Shown one piece after another: positions 35,900-46,929 of a stretch of 64,000 nt of DNA. The position numbers and the translations under genes were made by a program. Source of the stretch: Sarcocystis neurona (taxonomy: Eukaryota; Apicomplexa; Conoidasida; Eucoccidiorida; Sarcocystidae); contig KL647295.1 in NCBI GenBank assembly GCA_000727475.1, forward strand, positions 1,818,962 through 1,882,961. Direction: 5' to 3'. Below the pieces are notes generated by a model. That model was not told where the DNA came from. It did not search any database and worked only from the letters and a program-made list of their open reading frames with translations. Numbering within the stretch: position 1 is the first letter of the stretch; each line of letters opens with the position of its first letter.

Positions 35900-37200
35900 T
35901 GTGTCGGTTTTCCTGATATCTCGGGTGCAGTGGTGCTTTAGCCGTCATTCACACGTCCTTCTTTTCTCCTGCTCGACACTACTTTCCTCCGCAGTACTAA
36001 TTTACTTTGACGTCGTTTCTTCCACGGACATTCGTTGTTCATGCCGGCTTGAGCCGCCGGTACTTCGTTTGCCATCTTGCTTTCCGTTGCTGCCTTCTCT
36101 GCATTAATTTCTTCTTACACGGTGCTCCCTTGCAGCTTTATCTGCCTTCTGTGTTCGCCTTTCTTCTCTGTTGCCCTTTTCGCACGTGCCTGCCTCCGCC
36201 GTTGGCAACGGTGTTTCCTGACTGTGACTTCATTTTGTGTTGGTAGGTGCAGATCTGCGTAGTTGTTTCTTTCTTAATACGATTTGCTACTCTCCCACTT
36301 TGGACTCTCCCTGTCCTCCTACATGCCCCTTTGCGCGCATTGGTTTTGATATTCAGTTCTGCGTTCATGTTTTATTTTCTTCTCTCCTTTTTCCCTGCCA
36401 CAAGCCGTCACAGTAGACGCCGTGTTGGTCACCCGCTGGTGGCCTTGTCTTTGCCTGCACGCTTCTTCGGCCTCAGGACTTCACAGTTTGAGGATTTTCA
36501 TGTGCGCCCTTGATAGCCTTCCCCATTTGCTGTACCATTTGCCTGCTGCAGCTCGTGGTGGAGGGCGACCTTCTGCACTGCCACGACCTACGAGTAGACA
36601 TCTCCGCGATGCTACACTTCTGTTTATGTGTTGCCCACTGCAACGACGATCGTCGAAAGGTCTTGCTCGACCACACCATGTAGACAAGACATCCACGGAG
36701 TCATGTAGATGGGCGAAATATGCTACAGATGTGGTGCCCACAGTAAAAGAAAAAATGTGTAGTTCTCCTGTTTCGTCCGGTTTCTTTATGTTTTCGGCTT
36801 CCCCTTGCCTGCCTATACGTAGAAGTTCACGCCTACCGGTACAGGTCGTCGTTTCGTTGTCACTCGGTTCCATATTGTCCGCATTCGTCAAATTATCGGT
36901 ATGGCATCGTCTTAGTTTTCATTATCTTCTTTCTCTGCCTTCGCCCACCAAAGTATGCTTTCTGGCATTTTGTCTCCCATGCTGCATTTTTCCCTTTTTT
37001 TCGTATGTGTCCGTCCGCGTGTGCGTTGGCAGTGACAGTTCGTCAGGATGCAGTCCTTCGTCGTCGCACTTCTCCAGGTTACAACTATGACATTTGGTAT
37101 ACATGGTGTGCTCTCCCGCCCACTGGCTTGCTGTGGCACACTCTCAGCCGTCGTGTGTTCCCCACACTTCTCTTTCCTATCTCTTCTAGATGTTGCCGAC
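35900..37200 (+). promoter_or_regulatory. Pyrimidine-rich tract
   Basis: The + strand is strongly C/T-rich for over 1 kb, with many TTCTTT and CTCTCC blocks. It lies at the edge of the repeat-dense region and before the Gln-rich gene. A leader or promoter role is inference; nothing specific can be named. Confidence 0.3.
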
Positions 37201-39067
37201 CAGCGTCTTCATCGGTACGTCTTTTTGCCTGTTAGTTCAATTATTTTACCCTATGACAGCAGACGTTCGTAATCCCTACTGGGGTGGCCTAGCAATGCGG
37301 CGGAGCAGCACTCCAAGCAGCAGTTGTGGCGACAACGACAGCAGAGCAGCAGCTCCGCGGATGAACAGAATTCACACTAGGTGGGCTGGATGCGCAGAGA
37401 GCAAGTCCCAGAGTTGTGACATCTTCGTAAACTCCAAGCCCACCTGGCTTGCAATTGTGTAGTGCACACGTGCACACGCTGGAAGGCTACACTCTCCTCC
37501 GGCCGTTAAAGTTGTTCCTACAGCTGCAGCTACTCCGTCTGCTGGCCGTGGAGCTGCTGCTAGAGTTGGAACAACATTCGAAGGGATGGTGAGCCTGCTT
37601 CAGCCTCTGCTGCTGCCGCTGACGGAGCAGCTGGAGTTGCCTATGCTGCAGATGTTGGAGTGTCTTCTGGTGCTGCTGATGCTGCTCCTTTTGCTCCTGC
37701 GGAACCTGATATGACGGTAGAATGTACCGCTGCTGGCGCTGAAAGGCTCAACTGCTGGCGCTGCACAGGGGCGTGCACTTGCGTGAGTGGGTCAAGCTGT
37801 CGCGGAAGTGCAGCGGTGCCGCTGCAATGGCTGCGCTGCCCTCCATGGCGGTGACGCCTGTGACGCTGCTTTGGATGTCGCCACACTACACAAAGGCTTC
37901 TCCTGATGGTACTCGTGCCCGTGTTCCAGTCGTTGTTGATACAGACCGTCGTCCCCTCACCATTGGCCGACTTATTGTTTATCCTGCAGGGACTGCTTGG
38001 TTTATGTGTGCTACGCCGGCGCTGTCGTCCTTGCTGCGCGCGGCTACTGGGCCGCTCTTCACCCTGCAGGTCGTGCCACATTTCCACATTTGTTTTTCGT
38101 CCTGTGGGTACTCCAGTTGAACTGCGTGTGGCTGCTGTTCTTGCAAATTACTCACAACATGAGTGAGCAGCTTCAATAAGGTTGTCTCGGCCGGGGCTGT
38201 TGCCTGAGTGACCCGCGGCACGGTCCCACGGCGGCCAGCGACCGCAGCAGCTGGAGCACCCTCAGCAGCATCGACAGTGCTGTCTCGGGTCATGCTGTCA
38301 GATAACTGCTCCGTTTTCAGACGAGCGAAGACCTCAGCCTGTGATTCCGATCGTGGATCTCCCTCCGATCTACTGTTTCCTCAGTCTGAGTGGCGTCGCC
38401 GCAGGGGACGAACAGCTTAGTGTTCCGCAGCGGGAGAACACGCCGTGGCCCCTCGTTAGACACACAGCATGTACAACCGTGGACCCCGCTGGCGGCAGCA
38501 TCGGCTGAGAAGGTTGGAAGGCCAAGCTCTGAGAAGCAGCAGCAGTGGCAGCAGCCCTGGCAATCAGATTGGGGAACTCAGCATCAAACAGCAGCCGTAC
38601 CGATGAAGAAAGAAGCATCGCACAGCAGGAGCGGCGACAGCAGCGTTAACAAGAAGTTAAAAACCGGTTGCGGCCCGAGATGTAGCAGCACAGCATCATC
38701 CATAATGTAGCCGTAGTAGCAACAGTAGTCCTCCTCGCACTCCCGGCAGCCTTAGTAGTAGTGACGGCAACCCCCTCCTAGCGTCCAGGACGACGGCTGA
38801 AATTGAAGTAGCGCCGGGGGTGGGGCTTGCAGGGGGCGCGTGCGCGCGCGCCACCCGTTTCTTCCTGGGAGCGCGTGCTCGTGACTTTTTGGAGGGCTGC
38901 AGCATGTCCACTTTTTCTTGACCCAACACAAGCAGGGTGAACTCCTTGGTCAAGATCCGCAGTCGCTTCCTGTAATGTAGGCGGTGCAGGGTTGCTGTTT
39001 ATCTTGCGCTGCTCCCGCCCTCCTCTGACGAGCTATCCACCCCAGCAGCCTTGGCAGCACCACGGCG
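37201..39067. other. Triplet-rich stretch with unresolved short frames
   Basis: Possible 5' exons of the Gln-rich gene lie here: the frame from ATG 37294 (MRRSSTPSSSCGDND) and a frame ending at 38420 (STVLSRVMLSDNCSVFRR). A - strand frame at 38696-38953 also looks coding-like. I could not choose between the strands. Confidence 0.3.
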
Positions 39068-39409
39068 GTGGATGGGCTGCGTTACAAGGTAGTTACTTCA
39101 TCGGCAGCAACAGCAGCAGCAGCAGCAGAACGAGCCGCAAAAGCCGAACAGCAGCACGTTCAGCGTTCTGCCGCTCAAATTCTTAAGGATCTGTATCAAC
39201 GACCACCGGCGGCAACACGGTACCAATCGTTCGCACAACGCCTGCGCAGGCGCAGCAGCCAGCATGGCTCTCGTCTTCCCGTAGCAGCCGACGGGTGTGT
39301 GCCGCAGGCATTGCTGACTCTGCTACGTAGTTTACCGCTTTCCGCTCTCGCCGAAGGTTCAGCCTCAGCACTGCTGAGGCGTCTGTTTCTGTCTCTTCTT
39401 CTCTGGCAG
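39068..39409 (+). CDS. Exon of the Gln-rich gene, unknown domain
   Basis: The frame reads an Ala stretch, then ILKDLYQRPPAATRYQSF, AQRLRRR, and a Leu-rich part (CVPQALLTLLRSLPLSALAE) ending LLLWQ. It stops at a good donor, CAG|gtaaag, phase 0. The mixed composition and consensus donor support coding. The exon may begin upstream of 39068. No family is recognised. Confidence 0.5.
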
Positions 39410-40030
39410 GTAAAGGGTCTCGTACTCCTGCGTGCTGGTGCTGCACCTGCCTCTCCCCCTGCACCCCCCTGCTGCCGTCCTCGTGTCGTCGTATCCATAC
39501 TTCTTCCGTTGCACGTGGCCCTCATGTTGCCTCTGTTGCTCCTGTCTGCTGAAAAACAGGCGTCTTCAACTGTGGACGCAGTGGTGGGACTTCTCTGCTG
39601 CTGCGTTAAGATCCGCACTGCGATGCCTTCCGAACCGCTGGCTCGCTCGCCCGGAGCAGCCACCGTAGCACTGCCACAACTCGCAGCAAACCTACACCGA
39701 GCACCAGCAGCCGTGCCTTTCGCAGCAGCTGCCGCGAAATTAGCAAGAGCAGCAGCAGCCGGAGCAGCCTGAGCAGCAGCAGCAATTCCATCAGCACCAT
39801 CAGCAGCGGCGGTCGCTGCAGCAGCCCCGGTTGTAGTCGCAACACCAGCAGTTTGTCGAACCAGAGCGGCGGGGGAAGCGAGCGCGTCGACAACGGCAGA
39901 AGCAGCAGCAGCAGCAGTCAGGGGGCCACGAGAGACGGCACGTCACACAGCACCAGCCGCTGTACTCCGCAAGGGCAGCTGCAACTGTTTCGTCGCATAT
40001 ATTACAAGTGGAGGAGAAGGAAGAGGACAG

Positions 40031-43000
40031 TTGTTATCTTACATGGAGCACACGGGTCATCCGCTTGCAAGGCTCTGCAATGAGGGGCTGCAGCCTTCCC
40101 CTACCATGCAGCTGGCGCCACATCAGCACGTGGAGCAGGGGATGCAGCGGCAGCTGCGACAGCAGCCAGGGCCGCCGCAACACGTGGGGCATCACTCTCC
40201 TGAGCAGCACGAGAGGATGCTGCAGCAGCAACAGCAGCAGCAGCTGCTGCACATGCAGGGGGTCGAGGAGCCCCAGCAGCTGCAGCAGTTGCATCAACAG
40301 CAGCAGCAGAAGCAACAGTACGGGCGACGGCAACAGCAGCTGCAGGCAGGTCGACTGCAGAGCACGCCGCTGCATCTACAGCAGCCACACCTCAGCTTGT
40401 CGGGACTCGACCAGGCGGCGGTCTGCCAGAATGCGGCCGGAGTTCTGCCGGCTGCCGGCCAGAGGCTGCCGCACTGCGAGCAGCAACTGCGTCCGGAACA
40501 CCAGCAGCAGCAGCGACTACCGGAAGCAGAATGTCCGCAGCACCAAGCGCAACAGGAACAACACCAGCAGGCCCTGCCGCAACTGCGGCAGCAGTGGACA
40601 CTGCTGACGCACCAGCAGCAGTGGCTTTCCTCGTCTCAAGCAGAGCAGCCCCAGCGTAGACTTCAAGAAGAACTCTGCCCCGGGAGGGGTGGTGCTCTGC
40701 AACAGCAGCAGCAGAGAACTGCTGCTCAAGCCCGTGTGGCTGCAGTGATGCAGCCGCCACTCCACGCACAGCAGGGGCTGCAGCACCGGCAGCAGCCGCA
40801 GCGGCCACAGCAGCCGCAGCAGCCACAGCAGCCGCAGCAGCCACAGCAGCCGCAGCAGTCGCAGCAGCCTGAAGAACAGCGACATCAGTGGCAACAGCAG
40901 CTGTCTGCTCTGTTGCAGCGGCTGAGTGCTGGTGCAGTGTCTTCTTCTTCTTCTTCGCAGGAGCAGCAGCTGCTGCGGCAACACCCCACAACACCGTCTG
41001 CAGTCACCGGGCCACTTCACGTTCTCCAGCAACGCGTGGAGGCTGTGAATCGCCTGCAGCAGCAAGTCCAACAACAACAGCTGCAGCAGCGACTTCAACA
41101 GCAACAGGTGCAGCAGCAACTAGTGCAACAGCTGCTGCAACAGCGGCAGCTGCTGCGGCAGATGCCGCATCCGCAGCAGCCGGTTCCCCCGCAACTACAG
41201 CAACAGCAGCAACAGGTGCTCGTACAACGACACCTGGACCTGCAGCTGCGCATGCAGCAGCAACAACTGCGGCAGCAGCAGGAGCAGCAGCTACCGAAGC
41301 AGCAGCAGCAGGCCCCACAGCAACGCTCTCAGCAACAGCTGCAGCCGGCACAACTCTTGCAACATCAGCAACTGCAGCAGCGACAACACCAGGCTGCGCT
41401 GCTCTTGCAGGAGATCCACCAACAGCGGCAAGAGCTTGGGCTGCCACCCGCTCCGCAGCAGCAACAACAGCCTCAACAGGAGCACATGCAGTATCAACAG
41501 CTACCCGCGTCTCAGCAGCAAGCACCGCGACAGAGTCCGGCATCGATCTTCGGGCCTGCCCAGCAGCCTGCGGCTCAGGAGGGTCCCCGGCTGCAGCCGC
41601 AGTTGGCGAAACAGGAGCAGCAGCAGCAGCACAAGCGAGAACAGCAGCAATCGCTGCTCTCTTCGAAGCATTTCGTGCAGCAACTGCAATACCTGCTGCA
41701 GGGAAATATGGCGCGTCAGAACTACGGTGCGCAGCTGCAGCAGCCACCGCAGTTGCAGGCAAAGGTGCAACAGCTCGGCCGCATGCTGCTGCACCACCAG
41801 CCGCCTTCTTCCTCACAGCAACCGCAACAGCAGCAGCAACTGCCACAGATACATAAGGAACAACGGCCACAGCAGGAACGGCCGCAGCAGCAGGAGGAAC
41901 CGGCCCAGGAGCGGCAACAGAAGCAGGGGCAGCCGCAGGAAGAGCAGGAGCAGGCGCCCGCAGAGCAGGAGCTGCTGCTGCGAATGCCGTTACCGTCACC
42001 ACCAACACGGCAGCGGGGCACTTCACTGCAGCCGGCAACGCAGCAAGCGCAACAGCTTACTGCTACTGTTGCTGGCGTCTCACTGGGACGCGTTGTTGTA
42101 CCTTCTCAGCCGCAGCTTCCCGCTCCACTGCTGGAGGCGGTGCCGTCGCCGCAGCAGCAACATTCGCTGCCACCGCAGCAGCAACATTCGCTGCCACCGC
42201 AGCAGCAACATTCGCTGCCACCGCAGCAACATTCGCTGCCACCGCAGCAACAACATTCGCTGCCACCGCAGCAGCAACATTCGCTGCCACCGCAGCAACA
42301 ACATTCGCTGCCACCGCAGCAGCAACATTCGCTGCCACCGCAGCAGCAACGTTCGCTGCCACCGCAGCAGCAACATTCGCTGCCGCCACAGCAGCTGAGT
42401 TTGTACGTACGGCAGCTGCGGATGCTGCAGGGGCAGCTGGGCGTGCACAGAGGGACTGACGCGCTGCAGCAGCAGCGCGGATCACCGCAGCAGCAGACTA
42501 GCACCGTCTTGCCACCGTTACAGCAGCTGCAGCAGCAGCAGGCGAACTGGCCGGCGGTGCCCCTGCAGCCTGCGTCGCCGCTGGGAAATGTGCTGGGGAA
42601 CGTGCAGCGCCAGCACCTGTGCGGCCCGGAGCAGCAGCAAGCGCTACAGCCGCAGCAGAGTAGGCCGCAACAGCAGCAGGTGGTGGCGTACCAAGTGGAG
42701 CAGCACCCCCTGCAGCAGCAGCAGGTGTTGTTGCACCAGCTGCAGCAGATGTTGCATCCGCCGCAGCATCTGTTGCACCAGCAGCAGCCGGCGTTGAAGA
42801 AACAGCAGCAGGAGCAGCGCGTCTTCTACCAGCAGCAACTTCTGCAACCTTCGACGTTAGGCGCCTCCCCGTGCGTGCAGCAATCTGTCCAGCAGCAGCA
42901 GCTCCTGCAGGCTCTGCAGGGGTACGGCGTCTCCGGCTGGGGCTTCGCTAACGACCGGGTGGTGACTCAGGGAAGCTGCGACATTGCTGGTGCAGCAGCA

Positions 43001-43495
43001 GCAGCGACGGCGCAGGGCGTGGAGTGGCGCGCACCAGGGTCGGCGGCGCGACGGCCTGCAAAGAAGAGAAATGAGAGGTGCAGGAGCAGCAGTGGTGGCT
43101 GCGGCAGAACTGCTGCTTCCTCGTTGTCTGGCAGTTTCTGCAGGAGCAACAGCAACGCTGGTGGGAAGACAGGAGGCGGTGCAGCGAGGCGCAGGAGCGG
43201 CAGTACCGGGACGTGGGTGCAGCAGCAAAACGTGAAGAAGTCACGGGCTACAGCGGCGGTGATGGCAGCGGCGGCGGCGGCTGCTGCTGAGGCGGAAGAA
43301 GAAGCTGCTGCAGCCGCCGCAGCAGCCGCCGCCGCCGCTGCAGCAGCAGAAGAAGCAGCCACAGGCGGCCTGCATGGCCGACGGGCCGATGGGGAGGCAG
43401 CGAGAAGAGCAACCGCAGCTTCAGCGAAAGACGAAGAAGGCGAGGAAGGCGAAGGAGGAGGAGGAGTAGCAGCAGCAGCAGACGCAACGAAATGG
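40031..43495 (+). CDS. Gln-rich protein, long exon
   Basis: A continuous Gln frame, open upstream of 40031 and downstream to 44158. It contains poly-Gln, His/Leu/Pro-Gln tracts, an octapeptide array (42148-42390), an Ala run (about 43248-43350) and an acidic ending EEGEGGGG. Non-repetitive islands such as RLCNEGLQPSPTMQLAPHQH and LLQEIHQQRQELGLPPAPQQ, and indels in whole codons within the octapeptide array, favour this frame over the Ala and Ser frames. A strong donor, TGG|gtaaga, sits at 43496. Gln-rich proteins of this kind are often transcription or RNA factors, but no domain is visible here. Confidence 0.55.
42148..42390 (+). repeat. Octapeptide array (QQQHSLPP), about ten copies
   Basis: A 24-bp unit is repeated ten times plus a partial copy. 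One copy has lost exactly one codon and one has His changed to Arg. Confidence 0.95.
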
Positions 43496-43844
43496 GTAAG
43501 ACGCTCTGTGCGACGGTGCAGGCCAAGTGTGCGTGTCAGGTGCGAAGCTTGCGGCAGCAGACTCGGGGAGAGTTGCAAGTGCCACCTACTTCTGCGGAAG
43601 CAGCTACGACAGCAGCTGTGGCGCCGCACACTCGCGAAGAAGAAACAAAAGGCAGAAAACGGGGTTCCTGTTGCCGCCCCGCCAAGCACTGCACGGCACC
43701 CCAGCATTCAGCTACTGCCGCAGCTGCAGCAGACAATGCAGGAACCGCTGCAGCAGCCAACGCAGGAGCTCTCGCAGCAAGCGCTGCAGCAGGAGCGGGA
43801 ACACCTGCAGCAACGGCAGCAGGAGCTGCAGGAGAACGGACAGC

Positions 43845-43994
43845 GATGGGACTGCGGAGCTGCTGAATGCTCGAGTGCGGCCGCCAGGCTTCCCGGTGAA
43901 GCGACTCTTTCTGCTGCAGCTCCCGTGGCGCCGTCCAGAGAAACAGCAGCGAGACGGGGACCAGAAGCAGGAGAGGAAGAAAAAGCCGCAGCAG
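43845..43994 (+). CDS. Penultimate exon of the Gln-rich gene (frame changed)
   Basis: One codon frame off the long Gln frame, the translation reads ELLNARVRPPGFPVKRLFLL, then QLPWRRPEKQQRDGDQKQER, then KKKPQQ. It ends at CAG|gtaaga, phase 0. This is clearly more protein-like than the Gln-frame reading of the same bases. An intron must therefore lie between 43495 and here. The acceptor is not fixed; CAG arrays offer many. Confidence 0.45.
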
Positions 43995-44553
43995 GTAAGA
44001 CAGCCGTCTCCGCCGAAAGAGGGCGGCCGGTGGGGACCGCAGGAGCGCCTTTCTCCGTGTGTACGCATGTATGTGTACGTGTCTGCTGTGTGAAGCCGCA
44101 GCAGCAGCCTGAAAAGCGCAGTGTGGGCAGAGACGTCTGCACTCATACGTGTGCGTGACCTGCGCGTTAGGTGGTGGTCAACACCCCCCCTCCACATGCT
44201 TCTCTGTCTCTGTGTAGCTGCGTCGTGGCCCTCGCGCCTGTTGTTCTTACTGAACACCGTACCAGACGGTGTACATACATGTGTCGTATCTGTGGATATG
44301 GACTGCACTTTCTCCCGTTCTCTCTCTGTATCTCTGCCTCGCTCTTTACGAATGTTGACTGGTGGAAGGGTGCCCCTGCATGTGGAGAGCTGCTTGGTAC
44401 TGGCAGCCCTGGTCGAGCCCGAGTTCCTCTTCCTTCGTCTTCCTTGCTACACCACTGCCGCTTTATATCTCCCGCTGTCTTCTCGGCGGCTACCGACTTG
44501 CGTGGGTAGACGCTGCACGTGCTTTGACACTTGCATGCGCTCTCTCTACCCAG

Positions 44554-44637
44554 CGTCTACAAGACGAATTCCGGGCGGAGCAGCTATCTTCCGAGCTCCT
44601 CCCCACCAGCTCTCGTCCCTTTGCCACGCTACTCTAG
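44554..44637 (+). CDS. Terminal exon of the Gln-rich gene
   Basis: The acceptor tctctctacccag is excellent. The exon joins the preceding donor in phase 0 and codes RLQDEFRAEQLSSELL plus eleven more residues to a TAG at 44635-44637. Charged sequence before and after the junction runs on smoothly. Confidence 0.55.
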   Translation, partial: RLQDEFRAEQLSSELLPTSSRPFATLL

Positions 44638-46929
44638 TCTTTTTCAAGGCTCCCGACCCTCCCATAAGCTACAGCGCCTCCCAAAGGTGCACGCGTGTAT
44701 CTACACAAATACACATCTATACGTGTGAAGAAAATACATATACACGCGTATACATGAAGGTGGATATGCACACACATATACGTAGTATACATATATATAT
44801 ATATATGCATACACACGTGTATACAAACATGTATATGCACATATATATATATATTTGTATGTATACAAAAGGACTGTATGTTGGTGTAGACACGCATATA
44901 TATATACGTATATACACACATATATAAGTGAATACATATACAGATATGTATATGTATCCGTATACACACATCTGTGTATATATACGTACATCTATAAGGC
45001 TGGCGACGTCGCTTTTGCAGGCGTTTCCATTCTACGTGTCACTACATATAAATGAACACATATCCCTACGCATATGTAGATGTGCGTATCTATATATGTG
45101 TATATGCGTATACGTATGTATATGTATGGATGTGCATGTACAAGGTCTTTCGCGACGTCGCCTTTGTAGGCGGTTCCATGGCACATGGCATCGTCGTCGT
45201 TCGTTTTCGCTTCCCGGTTCGCTCATCTCTCTTTCGTGGGGTGGCTGACGTTTCTCAGCGCGTATATGTCCGCGCACACATTCCCGCAGAGCCCGTTGAA
45301 TCTCCTCAAGAACGCATCCCGTTTGCTGTTGCATGACGAGCGCTCGCCGTCGACCAGGCGGCAGCACGGAGTGTACGTACAGCTCGTGTGTTGTTCTGCC
45401 CTCCCCAGACAGCGTGTCCTGTACGTGTGGTAACTCGTGTTCGGCTTCGCCGCTGCTTTCCTTCTTGTCCCTTCTGTGCCTTCTTCTTCTTCTTCCTACA
45501 AAATTCCCGCGCTTCAGACTCTGGACGTCCTCCACATGTGTGTGTGTTCCTGCGTGTGTGAGTATTTGCAGCATCGGTCTCGCGTCTCGTTCTTGTGTGG
45601 GCCTCTTCTCTCGTTGTCCGTACACCTAGACACATGTATCCGGGTCGTTCGACTCTGTGTCCAAACCACATATGCTACATATATGTGTGTATGCTTCTGT
45701 TTTGTGCGTCTAACATAGAGACTACACATGTATGTTAAATATATGTGTGCAGTGCACTTGCGTGATTGCCTGTCGATCCCTCTTGCTACCGACTGCCAGA
45801 GAGCCCTCACGAGCTACACAGGAGCCTCACGAATTCTCAAGAGCAGCAGCAGGAAGTGGAAATAACAGCCTGCGGTGGTGACCCAGTGGACTCTCTCTGT
45901 TTTTCCCCCTCTCTCCATATGTATATATATTGAAAAAAGATTTTTGATCGTCGCGTGGTGCGGTGCAGGTGCCTTGTTGCGTTCCCGCTCTGCGGACCAT
46001 CAGACGGTGTTGCTTCCACTTTTTTCCTTGCTGCAGCTCTGAGGAAGTCGTGCGCTTCTGACGTTCTAGCGTCACACTCAGAAATCTATCCATACATATA
46101 TATATATATCTATGTATGTATGTCTACACACGCAGGCGCAGATGTAGACGTTTCTGGCTAGGCGCGTATGTGTGTGTCTGTGTGTGTACATGTAGTCTCG
46201 GCGGTAGACAGAGGCACCTGCAGAGATGTAGACACGTCCGCATTTTCTCCTCCTTCGTCTGCGACATGTCGTGCACATCACGCTCGTAGGGGAAGACGAA
46301 GAGGAGAAAACGTGCCAGCCAATACCAGCTGGTTCGGCTGCACGAGAAGGTTGCTGCGTTGTCACAGAGAGACACCGGTGGGACATGGGGTATGTATAAG
46401 TTTTCTGTTTTCCGCTTCTCGTTGCTGAATTAAAGGCGTGGTGATATGCGGATGTTTTCTTCCTTCCTCTCCTCCTTGCTGCATTTGTGACACGTTGTTC
46501 TCCTTCTCCTCCGAGTTGGACTTGATCTCGGGAGAAAGGCGAAGCAATAAGACAGGCGTCGTAGGGGTGCTTAGGTGCAGCCGTAGTGGACAACCACCGC
46601 CGGTGTTATCTGTGTAACATGGCAGCGTAAGCACACATATATATGTGAGTGCGTGGCACTGCCCTGCTCTTGCGGCGCGTGTGGGGTCGCGAGTGTAGCT
46701 GCTCGCATGTCAGCAGCAGGGGGATTGACGGGGGGGCAGCAGAGGAAGGAGCCCGCCGCCGACGCTGCTGCACGGAAGTACGCAGACACGTAGCGTTCTT
46801 CGAATGGCTTATACACAGGTGAACGCGCTGTGGGCGTATATATTTGTGTGGAGAAGCTGGAGAGGAAACAGGCGGCAGGAGAGTAGCTGCAGCGCGAAGA
46901 AGCGCGCATAGCGGTGCATAGTCGTGGCA
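44638..46929. other. Intergenic TA/CA-rich region
   Basis: Microsatellite-like TATA, ACACAC and GTATAC tracts dominate 44690-45140. The rest has short frames only. Two GACGTCGC(C/T)TTTG(C/T)AGGCG-type blocks at 45005 and 45155 form a diverged repeat. No gene recognised. Confidence 0.5.

Noticed and set aside
38696..38953. Minus-strand frame with MTKEFTLLVLGQEKVD
   Set aside because: Looks protein-like, but there is no start context or partner exon and a plus-strand gene probably crosses here. Left out of the gene list.
41004..42038. 344-codon minus-strand Ala-rich ORF
   Set aside because: It is the complement of CAG arrays in the Gln exon; composition is almost only Ala/Val/Pro with no protein-like island.
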